Shown: positions 16,620 through 25,272 of the stretch, in pieces
How the letters are laid out: every line of letters begins with the position of its first letter
Position numbering within the stretch: position 1 is the first letter of the stretch
Assembly: GCA_964446945.1 (NCBI GenBank)
Contig: CAYUQO010000007.1
Coordinates: 1 to 64,000 of the forward strand
Length of the DNA: 64,000 nt
From: CAIYRG01 sp964446945
GTDB lineage: Bacteria > Pseudomonadota > Alphaproteobacteria > Micropepsales > Micropepsaceae
Reading direction: 5' to 3'
The notes under the pieces: generated by a model
What the model saw: the letters and a program-made list of their open reading frames with translations, nothing else
The model's database searches: none
Told to the model about the DNA's origin: nothing
Made by a program: the position numbers and the translations under genes

Positions 16620-17236
16620 CGCTTGCTTCTCCTCGCTTCGCGGGCCGCCCTCATGTGCAGGTTAATCGCCATATCCAGGGCGCGCCAAGGTTAAAAACGG
16701 TGCGTTGCGGCGTGCTGTCCCAGTGCAACTCTAAATCCGGCGTGAATTCGTGTGCTCAAAATTCCGTCGGGCATAGCGGGGTTTGCCGCGCCGAAGCCCT
16801 CCGGGCGAAGGCGGGCCGGTTGTTGCGGACTATGATCGCACAGACAGAAATTGCCACGGCAGGGGGGCTCTGCCGTGGCCGAGTGCTCCAAAGCGCGAGG
16901 GTTTGGGGTTGACAGCGCTTCAGAGAAATTTCCACTGACGCCAAGCTGCCGGATTCCTGAATCCCCCCGAATCAGGCTCAAACAGGATAGCCTGCGATTG
17001 TTATCGGCAGATTGCCGCAAACGTGGGATTGTAACTAAAGCACAGTTTAGTCTGCGCTGATGGCGCTGGGTCGCCCATCACCCGGAGCGGGTGACACGTT
17101 CCCCTCACGAAGCCGACGCCTCCCATCATCAACGCAAGAGGCGAGGTTGGTAGCTGAATGTGATGCGCTGAAGACGGAACGCCTGCCCGATTAGGGCATT
17201 GCGCTAACTGCGAATTTACTCGTCTGCGTCAAAAAC
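16620..17236. other. 617-base stretch without a confident gene, with hairpins
   Basis: Contains a perfect 10-bp stem GCCACGGCAG (16852-16861) / CTGCCGTGGC (16869-16878) with a 7-base loop, and a 7-bp stem TCACCCG-gag-CGGGTGA at 17078-17094. There is also a CCTCCGGGCGAAGG motif near 16798 that resembles repeats common in relatives. Short readings on both strands lack ribosome binding sites and look non-coding. Confidence 0.45.
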
Positions 17237-17596
17237 ATGGGCGATGAACGGCGGGTTGCGAGTTCCTGGAGCTCCTGGGTGATCGGGGCCATCAAAAACG
17301 TCTTCGTGACAACCATAGCCCTGATGGTTTGGCTGTTCGCCACCATCATAGCCTTCAGTCTGATCTCGATGTTCACCGGGATCTGGTACGTGTTCTTCGG
17401 CACGCCGGTCTTCGGCGATTTTCTCGGATTCATGGGCAGCCAGGGCCCCGCGACTCCGGCCACAAGATGGACCATGATATTTGTCGGCTCGATGGCCGTG
17501 TTCGCCATTGCCGGCTGTTACATGGTCTACCGAAGCTGGAACCAGGCCCGCCAGAATATCCTCCGGAAACGCCGCGAGTGGCTGGGGCTGACTTAG
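17237..17596 (+). CDS. Hypothetical inner-membrane protein
   Basis: 119 residues with hydrophobic segments at about 15-40 (ALMVWLFATIIAFSLISMF) and 80-98 (WTMIFVGSMAVFAIAGCYMV), separated by a Gly-rich stretch, and a basic C-terminus (RQNILRKRREW) that should lie in the cytoplasm. No family recognised. It ends two bases before the stop of the convergent RND permease gene. Codon use looks native. Confidence 0.6.
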   Translation: MGDERRVASSWSSWVIGAIKNVFVTTIALMVWLFATIIAFSLISMFTGIWYVFFGTPVFGDFLGFMGSQGPATPATRWTMIFVGSMAVFAIAGCYMVYRSWNQARQNILRKRREWLGLT

Positions 17597-17597
17597 T

Positions 17598-20500
17598 TCA
17601 CGCCGCGCGAAACCGGTCCAGCCTTGCGACCACAAGCGGCATCAGGACCAGAACCAGCGGCATCTGCACGATCAGTCCGGAAATGATCGCGATAGCAAGC
17701 GGCCGCTGCATCTGACCGCCCTGCCCCAGAGGCAGCGCGAGCGGCAACAACGCGAGAATGGCCGCGAGCGTTGTCATTGCAATCGGCCGGAAGCGGTTGA
17801 TGCCGGCCTGAAGCCGCGCTTGTTCCTGTGGCATGCCTTCGACGAGCAGCGTCTGATATTCCGAAAAGTAAAAGATCGCGATCTCGGTGACGATGCCGAC
17901 CACCATGGTGGTGCCCATGAGGGCAGTGATGTTCAGTTCGGTGCCGGTCAGCCAAAGGCCGATAAACACCGCTGGCATCGCCAATAGCGGCATCAGGATG
18001 ATCGCGACGGCGAAATCGAATCTTTCGTAGAGAAACAGCAGCAGCGCAAAGACGAGCAGAAAAGCGGCAATGATGACGACCATGAGGCCGAAGAACGCCG
18101 ACTGCTGCTGCTCATAGAGTCCGCCGAGCGTGTAATACATCGTGCCGGTCACGATGCCGCTGGAATCGACCGAGCGCTTCACATCGCCGACCGTGCTGCC
18201 GAGGTCGCGGCCCTCGATGCGGGCGGTGACGGGGATCATCAGCTTCAGGTTTTCGCGGGTGACTTCCGGCTCACCGGCCGAGATGCGCAGATCGGCGACG
18301 CGTGACAGCGGCACCTGATGGCCATCCGGGGCGGAGATCGGCAGCCGCGCCAGATCCTCGATCGTGCTGCGTTCCTGGTGCGGCAGCCAGACCCGCACGG
18401 CCATGACGCGCTGTGGCTGCTCGACCTGCGCCGCCACGGTACCGGCAATATAGGTTTCCGCCTGATCGGTGATGGCAGACGGCGTCAAACCCTCCATGCC
18501 GGCGCGCGACGGATCGACATCGATCGCCAGATTGCTGCCCGCGACCACGATTCCGTTCTTCACCTCGGTTATCCCGGGGACCGAGGTGATCCGGCTGGCG
18601 ATTTTTTCCGCCGCGGCACGCAGTTGCTGCGCATCGTCACCGAACAGCCGGATTTCGACCGGCTGCGGAACCGATGTGAGGTCCCCGATCAGGTCTTCCA
18701 TCAGTTGCGCGGTTTCAATACTCAGCCCACTGACATTCTGCTCCACGCGATGCTGGACATCTGCCATGACATCTTCGATCGGACGCCGCGGCGGCGGCTT
18801 CAACCGGATGAAGAAATCGCCGGTGTTGGCTTCGGTCAGTCCGCCGCCGAGTTGCAAACCGGTCCGGCGCGACCAGGTTTGAACCTCGGGCGTCGAACGG
18901 ATGATCTGCTCCACCTGCCTGATCATGGCATCGGTGTCGGTGAGCGAGGTGCCCGGCGGCGACACGTAATCGAGGATGAATCCCCCCTCGTCCATGGCCG
19001 GCATGAAACCGCTTCCGATATTGAACCAGGCCAATATCCCGATGGCGAGCAACAGCAGCGCCGCGGCGCCGGCCAGCCAGGGATGCTCTTGCGCCGCCCA
19101 ATAGCTGCGCCGGTATGCGACGACGGTGCGACGGTAAAACGGCCCACCCGTTTCCGCCTCTGCCATGCGTGCGGTGATCAGCCGTTCGGCAATCAGCGGA
19201 ATAACCAGATATGCCGCCACAAAGGAAACGATCAGGGCTGTCGCCATGGTGAGCGACAGCGCCTTGAAAAATGCGCCGGTGACGCCCGATAGAAATGCCA
19301 GCGGCACGAAAATGATCACCGTGGCGCATGACGAGCCGGCCAGAGGCGCAAGGAAATCGCTGGCGGCAAGGCCGATGATGTTGCGCCGGACAGTTGTTGC
19401 GCCCACCAGTCGCCGCTCGATCTGCTCGATCATGACAATGGCATCATCGATGATCAGACCGATGGCTGCCGCCATGCCACCCAAAGTCATGATGTTGAAG
19501 CTCATCCCGGTCACGAACAGCATGAGTACGGTGACGGCGAGGACGGCCGGGACAACAATCAGCACGATCGCGGTGACGCGAACACTGCGCAGGAATGCGT
19601 ACAGCACCAGCGCGGCGAGCGCGATGCCGATCACGATCGCGTCGCGGACACTGGCCGCCGATGCGAGGATCAACTGGCTTTGGTCGTACCAGTTCCGGAC
19701 GGTGACTCCCGTCGGCAGTTTCGACTGGTAGCTTTGCAAGGCCGCCGCGACACCACGGACGATCTCCACGGTATTTCCGTCCGGTTGCTGAAAGACATTG
19801 AGCAGCACCGCGGGCCGGCCATCGGCGGTGACAATGGTGTAATTCGGCTGCGGCGCTTCGGCGACTTTGGCCACGTCCGACACCAGCACCGCACCATTGG
19901 GATTGGACCGGATCACCGTGTTGCCGATGGCGGCCGGCGACTGGAAACGGGTTTGCGCCAAAGCCAGCAGCAATTCGTGGCGGTCTTCGATGCGCCCCAC
20001 CACGCGCAGCACATTGTTCTGCGCCAGCGCCTGGGTGAGATCCTGCATCGTCAGATTGTAGCTTGCCAGCAGTGCGGGTTGGGCCGAGACGCGGAATTCG
20101 GGGATCTCCCCGCCGTCCACGGTGACGCTGGCGACGCCGGGCACTGCGGACAGCAACGGCAGCAACTGATATTCGGCGATAGTGCGCAATGAGACCGGGT
20201 CGACATTGCCCGAGAACAGGCTGTAAGCCGCGACCGGAAAGACTGTCGGATTCATTTTGCGGGCTGAGAAGCTGGTACCCTGCGGCAGGTCCGGAATGAT
20301 GCGCGCGATCGAGGATTGCACCTGCTCCAGCGCAGCGTTCATATCGGTGCCCCAATTGAAATTCACCGACAGTTCCGCACTGCCACGGCTGGTGGTCGAG
20401 CGCACCGAACTCACCCCCGCGATGGAGCGCACGGCCTCCTCGACATAGCGCGTGACCTCGACGACCATGACATCGGCAGGCCGGTCGCCGGCATTCAGGC

Positions 20501-20642
20501 CGATTTCGATGCGCGGAAATTCGACATTGGGGAACAGCGCGATCGGGAGGTTCAGCCCCGCGAAAATCCCGCCCACAACCGCAATCATCAGGACAAAGAT
20601 AATCGAGCGGCGATGGAGCCACGCCCAGCCGGTCAGTTCCAC
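17598..20642 (-). CDS. RND efflux transporter permease (AcrB/HAE1-like)
   Basis: 1014-residue inner-membrane proton-driven pump. The RND pattern is complete: N-terminal transmembrane helix, large periplasmic loop, a bundle with GLIIDDAIVMIEQIERR in TM4 (paired aspartates for proton relay), a second periplasmic loop from about residue 520 and a second bundle with GIVTEIAIFYFSEYQ. It starts with GTG two bases after the stop of the adaptor gene. No outer-membrane factor is in this locus; NodT-like 26882-28468 or another TolC could serve. Substrate not predictable. Confidence 0.93.
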   Translation of the reverse strand: MELTGWAWLHRRSIIFVLMIAVVGGIFAGLNLPIALFPNVEFPRIEIGLNAGDRPADVMVVEVTRYVEEAVRSIAGVSSVRSTTSRGSAELSVNFNWGTDMNAALEQVQSSIARIIPDLPQGTSFSARKMNPTVFPVAAYSLFSGNVDPVSLRTIAEYQLLPLLSAVPGVASVTVDGGEIPEFRVSAQPALLASYNLTMQDLTQALAQNNVLRVVGRIEDRHELLLALAQTRFQSPAAIGNTVIRSNPNGAVLVSDVAKVAEAPQPNYTIVTADGRPAVLLNVFQQPDGNTVEIVRGVAAALQSYQSKLPTGVTVRNWYDQSQLILASAASVRDAIVIGIALAALVLYAFLRSVRVTAIVLIVVPAVLAVTVLMLFVTGMSFNIMTLGGMAAAIGLIIDDAIVMIEQIERRLVGATTVRRNIIGLAASDFLAPLAGSSCATVIIFVPLAFLSGVTGAFFKALSLTMATALIVSFVAAYLVIPLIAERLITARMAEAETGGPFYRRTVVAYRRSYWAAQEHPWLAGAAALLLLAIGILAWFNIGSGFMPAMDEGGFILDYVSPPGTSLTDTDAMIRQVEQIIRSTPEVQTWSRRTGLQLGGGLTEANTGDFFIRLKPPPRRPIEDVMADVQHRVEQNVSGLSIETAQLMEDLIGDLTSVPQPVEIRLFGDDAQQLRAAAEKIASRITSVPGITEVKNGIVVAGSNLAIDVDPSRAGMEGLTPSAITDQAETYIAGTVAAQVEQPQRVMAVRVWLPHQERSTIEDLARLPISAPDGHQVPLSRVADLRISAGEPEVTRENLKLMIPVTARIEGRDLGSTVGDVKRSVDSSGIVTGTMYYTLGGLYEQQQSAFFGLMVVIIAAFLLVFALLLFLYERFDFAVAIILMPLLAMPAVFIGLWLTGTELNITALMGTTMVVGIVTEIAIFYFSEYQTLLVEGMPQEQARLQAGINRFRPIAMTTLAAILALLPLALPLGQGGQMQRPLAIAIISGLIVQMPLVLVLMPLVVARLDRFRAA

Positions 20643-20644
20643 GT

Positions 20645-21664
20645 TCAGCGCGTCCTGACCGCTGTGCCGTCACTCAACTGGCTATTGCCCGCGATCACCA
20701 CTTCCTCGCCGGATGTCAGACCCTGGGTCACCACCGCCTCTTTGCCGGTGCTGAACGCGAGACGGACCGGTCGGCGATGCGCGACGCCTTTGTTGACCAC
20801 ATAAACAAAGGGGCCGGCGCCGTCCGTCATCAGGGCGTCATGCGGCAGGACAACACCGTTATGCGCCGGGAGCTCAATGCTGGCCTGAAGCACCATACCG
20901 AGCGTCAGATTGGTGGTAGCGGCGACTGGAACGCGGGCGATTGCGTTCACGAGCCGGCTTTTCGGATCGGTTGCGGCGTCCACCGAAGTGATGCGTGTGG
21001 TGAATCTGACGCCCGCACTCTGCGGTGAGGTCAGCGTGACCGTATCGCCGGGATGGACGCGTGTCGCATCTTCTGCCTCGAGTCCAAGTTGGACCACAAG
21101 GCCATCGCGCGGCACGATGGACATCAGGACGGCGTTGGCCGTAACCGGCTGCCCGGGCGACGCATTGACGGCCATGACGATTCCGGTGGTCGCGGCACGG
21201 ACAATTTCGGCCGGTTTATCGGCTCCGATGCGAATCTGCGCCTGAAGCTGCGCTTGCGCATCGGCGAGAGCTTTTACCGCGGCATCGACCTGACTGTTGG
21301 TAGCAAGCTTCAGGCCGAACAGATACCGCGTGTGCGCCAGATCCTTTTGTGCGAAAGCCACGGCGTCCTGCGCCTGCTGCCAGGCCGAGCGCACTGCCGG
21401 CGCGGTTGTGACGGTTGCAACGACATCACCCGGATGAACCAGTTGCCCAACGCGAACGGGAACGGTGACTGGAACAACGTCGCGCGGAAGGGATATAGCG
21501 ACCGTGTGGGCGGGGTCGGCGGCGACACTGCCGTAGGTGGAAATCGCGGGGCTGATGGCGCCGCTGGTGACAGTCGCCAACTGCACCAGCGCGGACGGCA
21601 GAGCGCCCAGCGGAATCGGCAGGCTCAGCGCACAGATGACAAGGAAAGCAGAGTAGCGGCGCAA
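20645..21664 (-). CDS. RND efflux periplasmic adaptor (membrane fusion protein)
   Basis: 339 residues with a signal peptide (to about residue 22), a lipoyl-like half motif VRVGQLVHPGDVVATV, a helical hairpin (residues 90-150) and a beta-barrel region ending in GLTSGEEVVIAGNSQL. It bridges the RND permease and an outer-membrane channel. The only usable start is a TTG at 21664, since an in-frame stop lies 24 bases upstream. Possible operator at 21685-21702. Confidence 0.88.
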   Translation of the reverse strand: MRRYSAFLVICALSLPIPLGALPSALVQLATVTSGAISPAISTYGSVAADPAHTVAISLPRDVVPVTVPVRVGQLVHPGDVVATVTTAPAVRSAWQQAQDAVAFAQKDLAHTRYLFGLKLATNSQVDAAVKALADAQAQLQAQIRIGADKPAEIVRAATTGIVMAVNASPGQPVTANAVLMSIVPRDGLVVQLGLEAEDATRVHPGDTVTLTSPQSAGVRFTTRITSVDAATDPKSRLVNAIARVPVAATTNLTLGMVLQASIELPAHNGVVLPHDALMTDGAGPFVYVVNKGVAHRRPVRLAFSTGKEAVVTQGLTSGEEVVIAGNSQLSDGTAVRTR

Positions 21665-21684
21665 CGGGAGCGCGATCCGTGAGA

Positions 21685-21702
21685 ATTACGGTAACGGTAA
21701 CG
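21685..21702. promoter_or_regulatory. Possible operator of the RND pump operon
   Basis: ATTACGGTAACGGTAACG lies 20 bases upstream of the adaptor start. It contains GTAACG twice and a TTAC ... GTAA dyad, of the kind bound by TetR-type repressors. It shares TACGGTARCG with the operator-like dyad of the emr locus (24027-24038). Confidence 0.4.
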
Positions 21703-21762
21703 CTCGCTCGGGGCGAAGGTGGCACAGTATGCCGATTTGCACACTGCCTGTCAGAAGGCGGT

Positions 21763-21799
21763 AAGGATAGACGGCCCGCGACGCGAGCGGCCTATCCTT
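21763..21799 (-). terminator. Hairpin terminator behind the PepSY gene
   Basis: AAGGATAG (21763-21770) pairs with CTATCCTT (21792-21799), with an inner CCGC/GCGG. It stands 17 bases after the PepSY stop. The T tract is short, so it may act with Rho. Confidence 0.5.
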
Positions 21800-21816
21800 T
21801 CCCGTAGAAATTCCGC

Positions 21817-22125
21817 TTAGTCCGGATGTGCGCCTTCGGCGGCGTTTTCCAGGACCTTGCCGGTTTTGGCATCCACACCGACTTCATAGGTCTTGCCGCT
21901 GCTCTTTACGTCGAAGGAATAGCGCAAACCGCTGCCGCCGGCTTCTTTCTCAAGCTCCTGATCGGTGATCTTGCCGGGGCGGGCCTTGGCGGCGATTGCA
22001 CGCGCCTCTTTGAGGGTAATTTTGGCGTCGTGGGCATATTCCTGACCCGTATAGGCAAAGGCGCCGGTCGCGCTTGCAATGAAGCCGGCGGACGCCAAAG
22101 CGATGACCATAGAACGAAGATTCAT
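21817..22125 (-). CDS. Exported PepSY-domain protein
   Basis: 102 residues: signal peptide cut after GAFA (about residue 24), then one PepSY domain (ITLKEARAIAAKARPGKITDQELEKE ... YSFDVKSSGKTYEVGVDAKTGKVL). Such small periplasmic PepSY proteins are thought to bind peptides or to inhibit proteases; no defined partner is seen. Monocistronic, with a hairpin downstream. Confidence 0.85.
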   Translation of the reverse strand: MNLRSMVIALASAGFIASATGAFAYTGQEYAHDAKITLKEARAIAAKARPGKITDQELEKEAGGSGLRYSFDVKSSGKTYEVGVDAKTGKVLENAAEGAHPD

Positions 22126-22230
22126 CGGGTTTCTCCATTGGAGGTTGTCCGCTTAAAGGTGGGCACTGACCGGCAGTGCGAGAACAGGCGCGCATTGAAC
22201 TCCGCGTGAACTGGGGAGTCCGTATGGAAC

Positions 22231-23838
22231 TTAACCCGCCTCTGCAATCAGGCCTTCATGCGGCCGCAATGTGAGGCGGCCGGAGAGTGTCTCACCGGCG
22301 CGGTCGCGGAAGGTCGAGATCATCACCTGCCAATTGTCGTCAAACGCAATGTTGTGCGCCTCGCCGCCCATGTTGAGCGCGATGCGCAGGCGCTGGTCTC
22401 CGCCGTGCCGCTCATAGACCAGCACATCGCGGCAAGTCGGCAGCGGCACAAGTTCACCGCCGATCAGCGCCGGAGTCTGCCGGCGTAGCGCAATCAGGTC
22501 GCGATAAAGATTCAGCAGCGAATTGCGATCGGCCTGCTGCTGCGCGACATCCGCGGGATTGATGTCCTCGCCCAGCGGCAGCCACGGAACATGGGAGCGG
22601 GTGAAACCCGATCCGGGGCCCGCGTCCCAACGCATCGGCGTGCGTGCGCCATCGCGCGAGTAGCGATGGCTGCGCATGGTCTTCACCCTTGTGTCGCGAA
22701 TCTGCGCGCGCGCCACCGGAACATTGCGCATCCCGAGTTCATCGCCGTTGTAGATGAAGGGGGTGCCCCTGAGCGTCATCAACAGCATTGCGGCGATGCG
22801 CGTCTGATCATCGCCGATGCGTGTGGCGAGCCGCTGTTCGTCATGATTGCCGAGCACCCAGTTGGGCCAGGCATTGTCGGGCAGCAGCGTATGGTACTGG
22901 TCGATCGCGGCCGAAACGCTGCGGCAATCCCAGGGCGATTTGACCAGTTGGAAATTGAAGGGGAGATGGAAGTACTGCCGCGCCCCGCCGTAATATGCCA
23001 TCGCGCGGGCAAGCGGCAGATGCACTTCACCGATCAGAACTCGATCGGGAAATTCGTCCAGCACATCGCGCATACCGGCGACGAATTCATGTGTCTCGGG
23101 CCGGTCCCTCGTGAAGACGCGCCGGATTCTTGCGTCCGGCGCCATGCCCCTGCGGAAATCCGGATTGGGTGGATCATCGCGCAACAATTCGTCTTCGACG
23201 AGATTGTCCACGGCATCGACGCGAAAGCCATCGACGCCGCGGCGCAACCAGAACCGCATCACGTCATGCATGGCGGCGCGCAATGCGGGATTGCGCCAGT
23301 TCAGGTCCGGCTGGGCAGCAAGAAAGGCATGATAGTAATACTGCCCTGTCGTGTCATCGAGCACCCACGCATCGCCGCCGAAATGGCTCAGCCAGTTCGA
23401 CGGTGGCCCACCATCGGGATGCGGATCACGCCAGATATACCAATCCCGTTTGGCGCTCGTGCGTGACGCGCGGCTCTCGTCAAACCACGGATGCTGGTCG
23501 GAGGTGTGATTGGGGACAAAATCGAGAATCAGTTTGAGGCCGCGCGCGTGAACGTCGTCCAGCAGCGCGGTGAAATCGTCCATGCTGCCGAACAGCGGAT
23601 CGATCTCGCAATAATCGGCAATGTCATATCCGCCATCGGCCATGGGCGAGCGATAGAATGGACAAATCCAGATTGCCCCGACGCCGAGCCAGCAGAGATA
23701 ATCGAGACGACGGCGGATGCCGGCCAGATCGCCGCTCCCGTCATCATTGGAGTCCTGAAACGAGCGCGGATAGATTTGATAAAATATTTCGCGCTGCCAC
23801 CACGCGAGCCCGGCTTGCTCGGGGGCATGGTTTGCCAT
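22231..23838 (-). CDS. GH13 alpha-glucosidase / oligo-glucosidase
   Basis: 535-residue cytoplasmic glycoside hydrolase of family 13. N-terminal WWQREIFYQIYPRSFQDSN, beta-strand motif DFVPNHTS, nucleophile region GFRVDAVD, acid/base LIGEVH and transition-state stabiliser NHDEQR are all present, so it should be active. The sequence matches the oligo-1,6-glucosidase/alpha-glucosidase subgroup; the exact specificity (sucrose, trehalose, maltose) is not clear. Start at the ATG 23838 with TTGGAAG upstream. No sugar transporter or regulator next to it. Confidence 0.9.
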   Translation of the reverse strand: MANHAPEQAGLAWWQREIFYQIYPRSFQDSNDDGSGDLAGIRRRLDYLCWLGVGAIWICPFYRSPMADGGYDIADYCEIDPLFGSMDDFTALLDDVHARGLKLILDFVPNHTSDQHPWFDESRASRTSAKRDWYIWRDPHPDGGPPSNWLSHFGGDAWVLDDTTGQYYYHAFLAAQPDLNWRNPALRAAMHDVMRFWLRRGVDGFRVDAVDNLVEDELLRDDPPNPDFRRGMAPDARIRRVFTRDRPETHEFVAGMRDVLDEFPDRVLIGEVHLPLARAMAYYGGARQYFHLPFNFQLVKSPWDCRSVSAAIDQYHTLLPDNAWPNWVLGNHDEQRLATRIGDDQTRIAAMLLMTLRGTPFIYNGDELGMRNVPVARAQIRDTRVKTMRSHRYSRDGARTPMRWDAGPGSGFTRSHVPWLPLGEDINPADVAQQQADRNSLLNLYRDLIALRRQTPALIGGELVPLPTCRDVLVYERHGGDQRLRIALNMGGEAHNIAFDDNWQVMISTFRDRAGETLSGRLTLRPHEGLIAEAG

Positions 23839-24002
23839 TTGCTTGCTTCCAACCAATCTGAGCCCCCTCAACGCGGAGCGCGATTCAAAGTTGCGCAGTT
23901 CCACGTGGTTTCAGGAACCAAAGTCCTGGGAACACGTCTCTTTCTACCGGTGTCCCGGTGCCGCACCGGCGACCGGGATAGGCGCGCAATAGGCCAGCAG
24001 CC

Positions 24003-24043
24003 TTGACAGACTCGCACAGCGGAAACTATACGGTAGCGTTTCC
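24003..24043 (+). promoter_or_regulatory. Sigma-70 promoter with overlapping operator dyad for the emrAB-nodT operon
   Basis: TTGACA (24003-24008), 18-base spacer, TATACG (24027-24032). A 23-base dyad 24021-24043, GGAAAC-nn-TAC-n-GTA-nn-GTTTCC, covers the -10 box, so a repressor bound there would block transcription. The -10 is about 75 bases upstream of the emrA-like start. No regulator gene is adjacent. Confidence 0.6.
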
Positions 24044-24105
24044 CAAGCGGGTACGCGGCGCGCAAATCGCTCGCGATTTCAGCATAAATTTCAAAAGCAT
24101 TATGC

Positions 24106-25272
24106 ATGAACAAAATTGAGCGCATCGGCGGTGACGGTCAGCCGCCGGAATCGGAGCCACGCAGCGAAAGGCGCGAAGCTGCGGATGCGCGCGAAAAGCG
24201 GCGCGGCGCGGCCGGTGCGCCGGAGCCCGGAACGACCGCACCGCGGCGGCGCAAAAGAAACCCGCTATTCCTGGTGATCGGCGCGGTCATCCTGATTGCC
24301 GCCATTATCCTCATCTGGAGCTGGTGGCAAAATTCCAGCCATTACGAGACGACCGACGACGCGTTCATCGATACGCATATTGTGCATGTCTCGCCGCAAA
24401 TTGCCGGCCGGGTGGTGCGCGTGCTGGTGAACGACAACCAGCTCGTGCAGCCGGGCGCGCTGCTGGTGGAGATCGATGCCGGCAATGCCCGGACGGGTCT
24501 GGCGCAGGTGCAGGCGCAGCAGGGACAGGCAGAGGCGCAATTGCAGCAGGCGCGCAGCCAGATGACCATTGCGCAGCACAATTACGAACAGGCCCTCTCC
24601 AATGCTGCGGCTGCGGCGGTGCAGGCGCAAAATGCGCAAACCGATGCCAACCGCTACCGGGAACTCCAGCGGATTAATCCGCAGGCTGTCGCCAGCCAGC
24701 AGCTCGATCAGGCCGTGAACCAGGCGGCCAATCTGGCGCATCAGCGGGATGCTGCGCAGCAGGAGGCGCAGGCCCAGTCCGCCCAGCGGCAAACGGCGGC
24801 TGCCCAGGCAAAAGCCGCGGAGGCCACTCTCAACGCGCTCAAGGCGCAAGTTCAGCAGGCGCAATTGAATGTCGGTTACGAGCGTGTCGTTGCGCCTGTT
24901 GCCGGCCATGTGGCGCAGCGCAATGTCGCCATCGGCAATTATGTCATGGTCGGCCAGGAGATCATGGCCATCGTTCCACTGCAGATGTGGGTGACGGCCA
25001 ATTTCAAGGAGACCCAGCTCGACTACATGCGGCCGGGCCAGCCAGTCACGATTCATGTCGATGCCTGCCCAAATTCGGATATTCGCGCCCATGTCGACTC
25101 GATTCAGCGCGGCGCCGGTCAGGCATTCGGAATCCTGCCGCCGGAAAATGCCACGGGTAATTTCGTCAAAGTGGTGCAGCGCGTCCCGGTGAAGATCGAT
25201 CTCGATACCGTACCGGCCGATTGCCCGCTCGGACCGGGAATGTCCGTCGAGCCCTCCGTCAGGGTGCGGTAG
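24106..25272 (+). CDS. EmrA-like HlyD-family adaptor of a DHA2 efflux pump
   Basis: 388 residues: a charged cytoplasmic N-terminus (residues 1-52, Arg/Glu-rich), one transmembrane helix (53-75), ETTDDAFIDTHIVHVSPQIAGRV, a lipoyl half, a long Gln/Ala-rich coiled-coil hairpin (125-260) and the C-terminal MWVTANFKETQLDYMRPGQ block typical of EmrA. It links the MFS pump to the outer-membrane factor. One-base overlap with the next gene. Confidence 0.92.
   Translation: MNKIERIGGDGQPPESEPRSERREAADAREKRRGAAGAPEPGTTAPRRRKRNPLFLVIGAVILIAAIILIWSWWQNSSHYETTDDAFIDTHIVHVSPQIAGRVVRVLVNDNQLVQPGALLVEIDAGNARTGLAQVQAQQGQAEAQLQQARSQMTIAQHNYEQALSNAAAAAVQAQNAQTDANRYRELQRINPQAVASQQLDQAVNQAANLAHQRDAAQQEAQAQSAQRQTAAAQAKAAEATLNALKAQVQQAQLNVGYERVVAPVAGHVAQRNVAIGNYVMVGQEIMAIVPLQMWVTANFKETQLDYMRPGQPVTIHVDACPNSDIRAHVDSIQRGAGQAFGILPPENATGNFVKVVQRVPVKIDLDTVPADCPLGPGMSVEPSVRVR

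Noticed and set aside
16691..17020. 109-codon minus-strand frame in the gap after tRNA-Ala
   Set aside because: It crosses a perfect 10-bp hairpin, has no ribosome binding site, and its composition is unlike a folded protein.
22591..23466. 291-codon plus-strand frame opposite the GH13 gene
   Set aside because: The GH13 gene has all catalytic motifs on the minus strand; this is its shadow.
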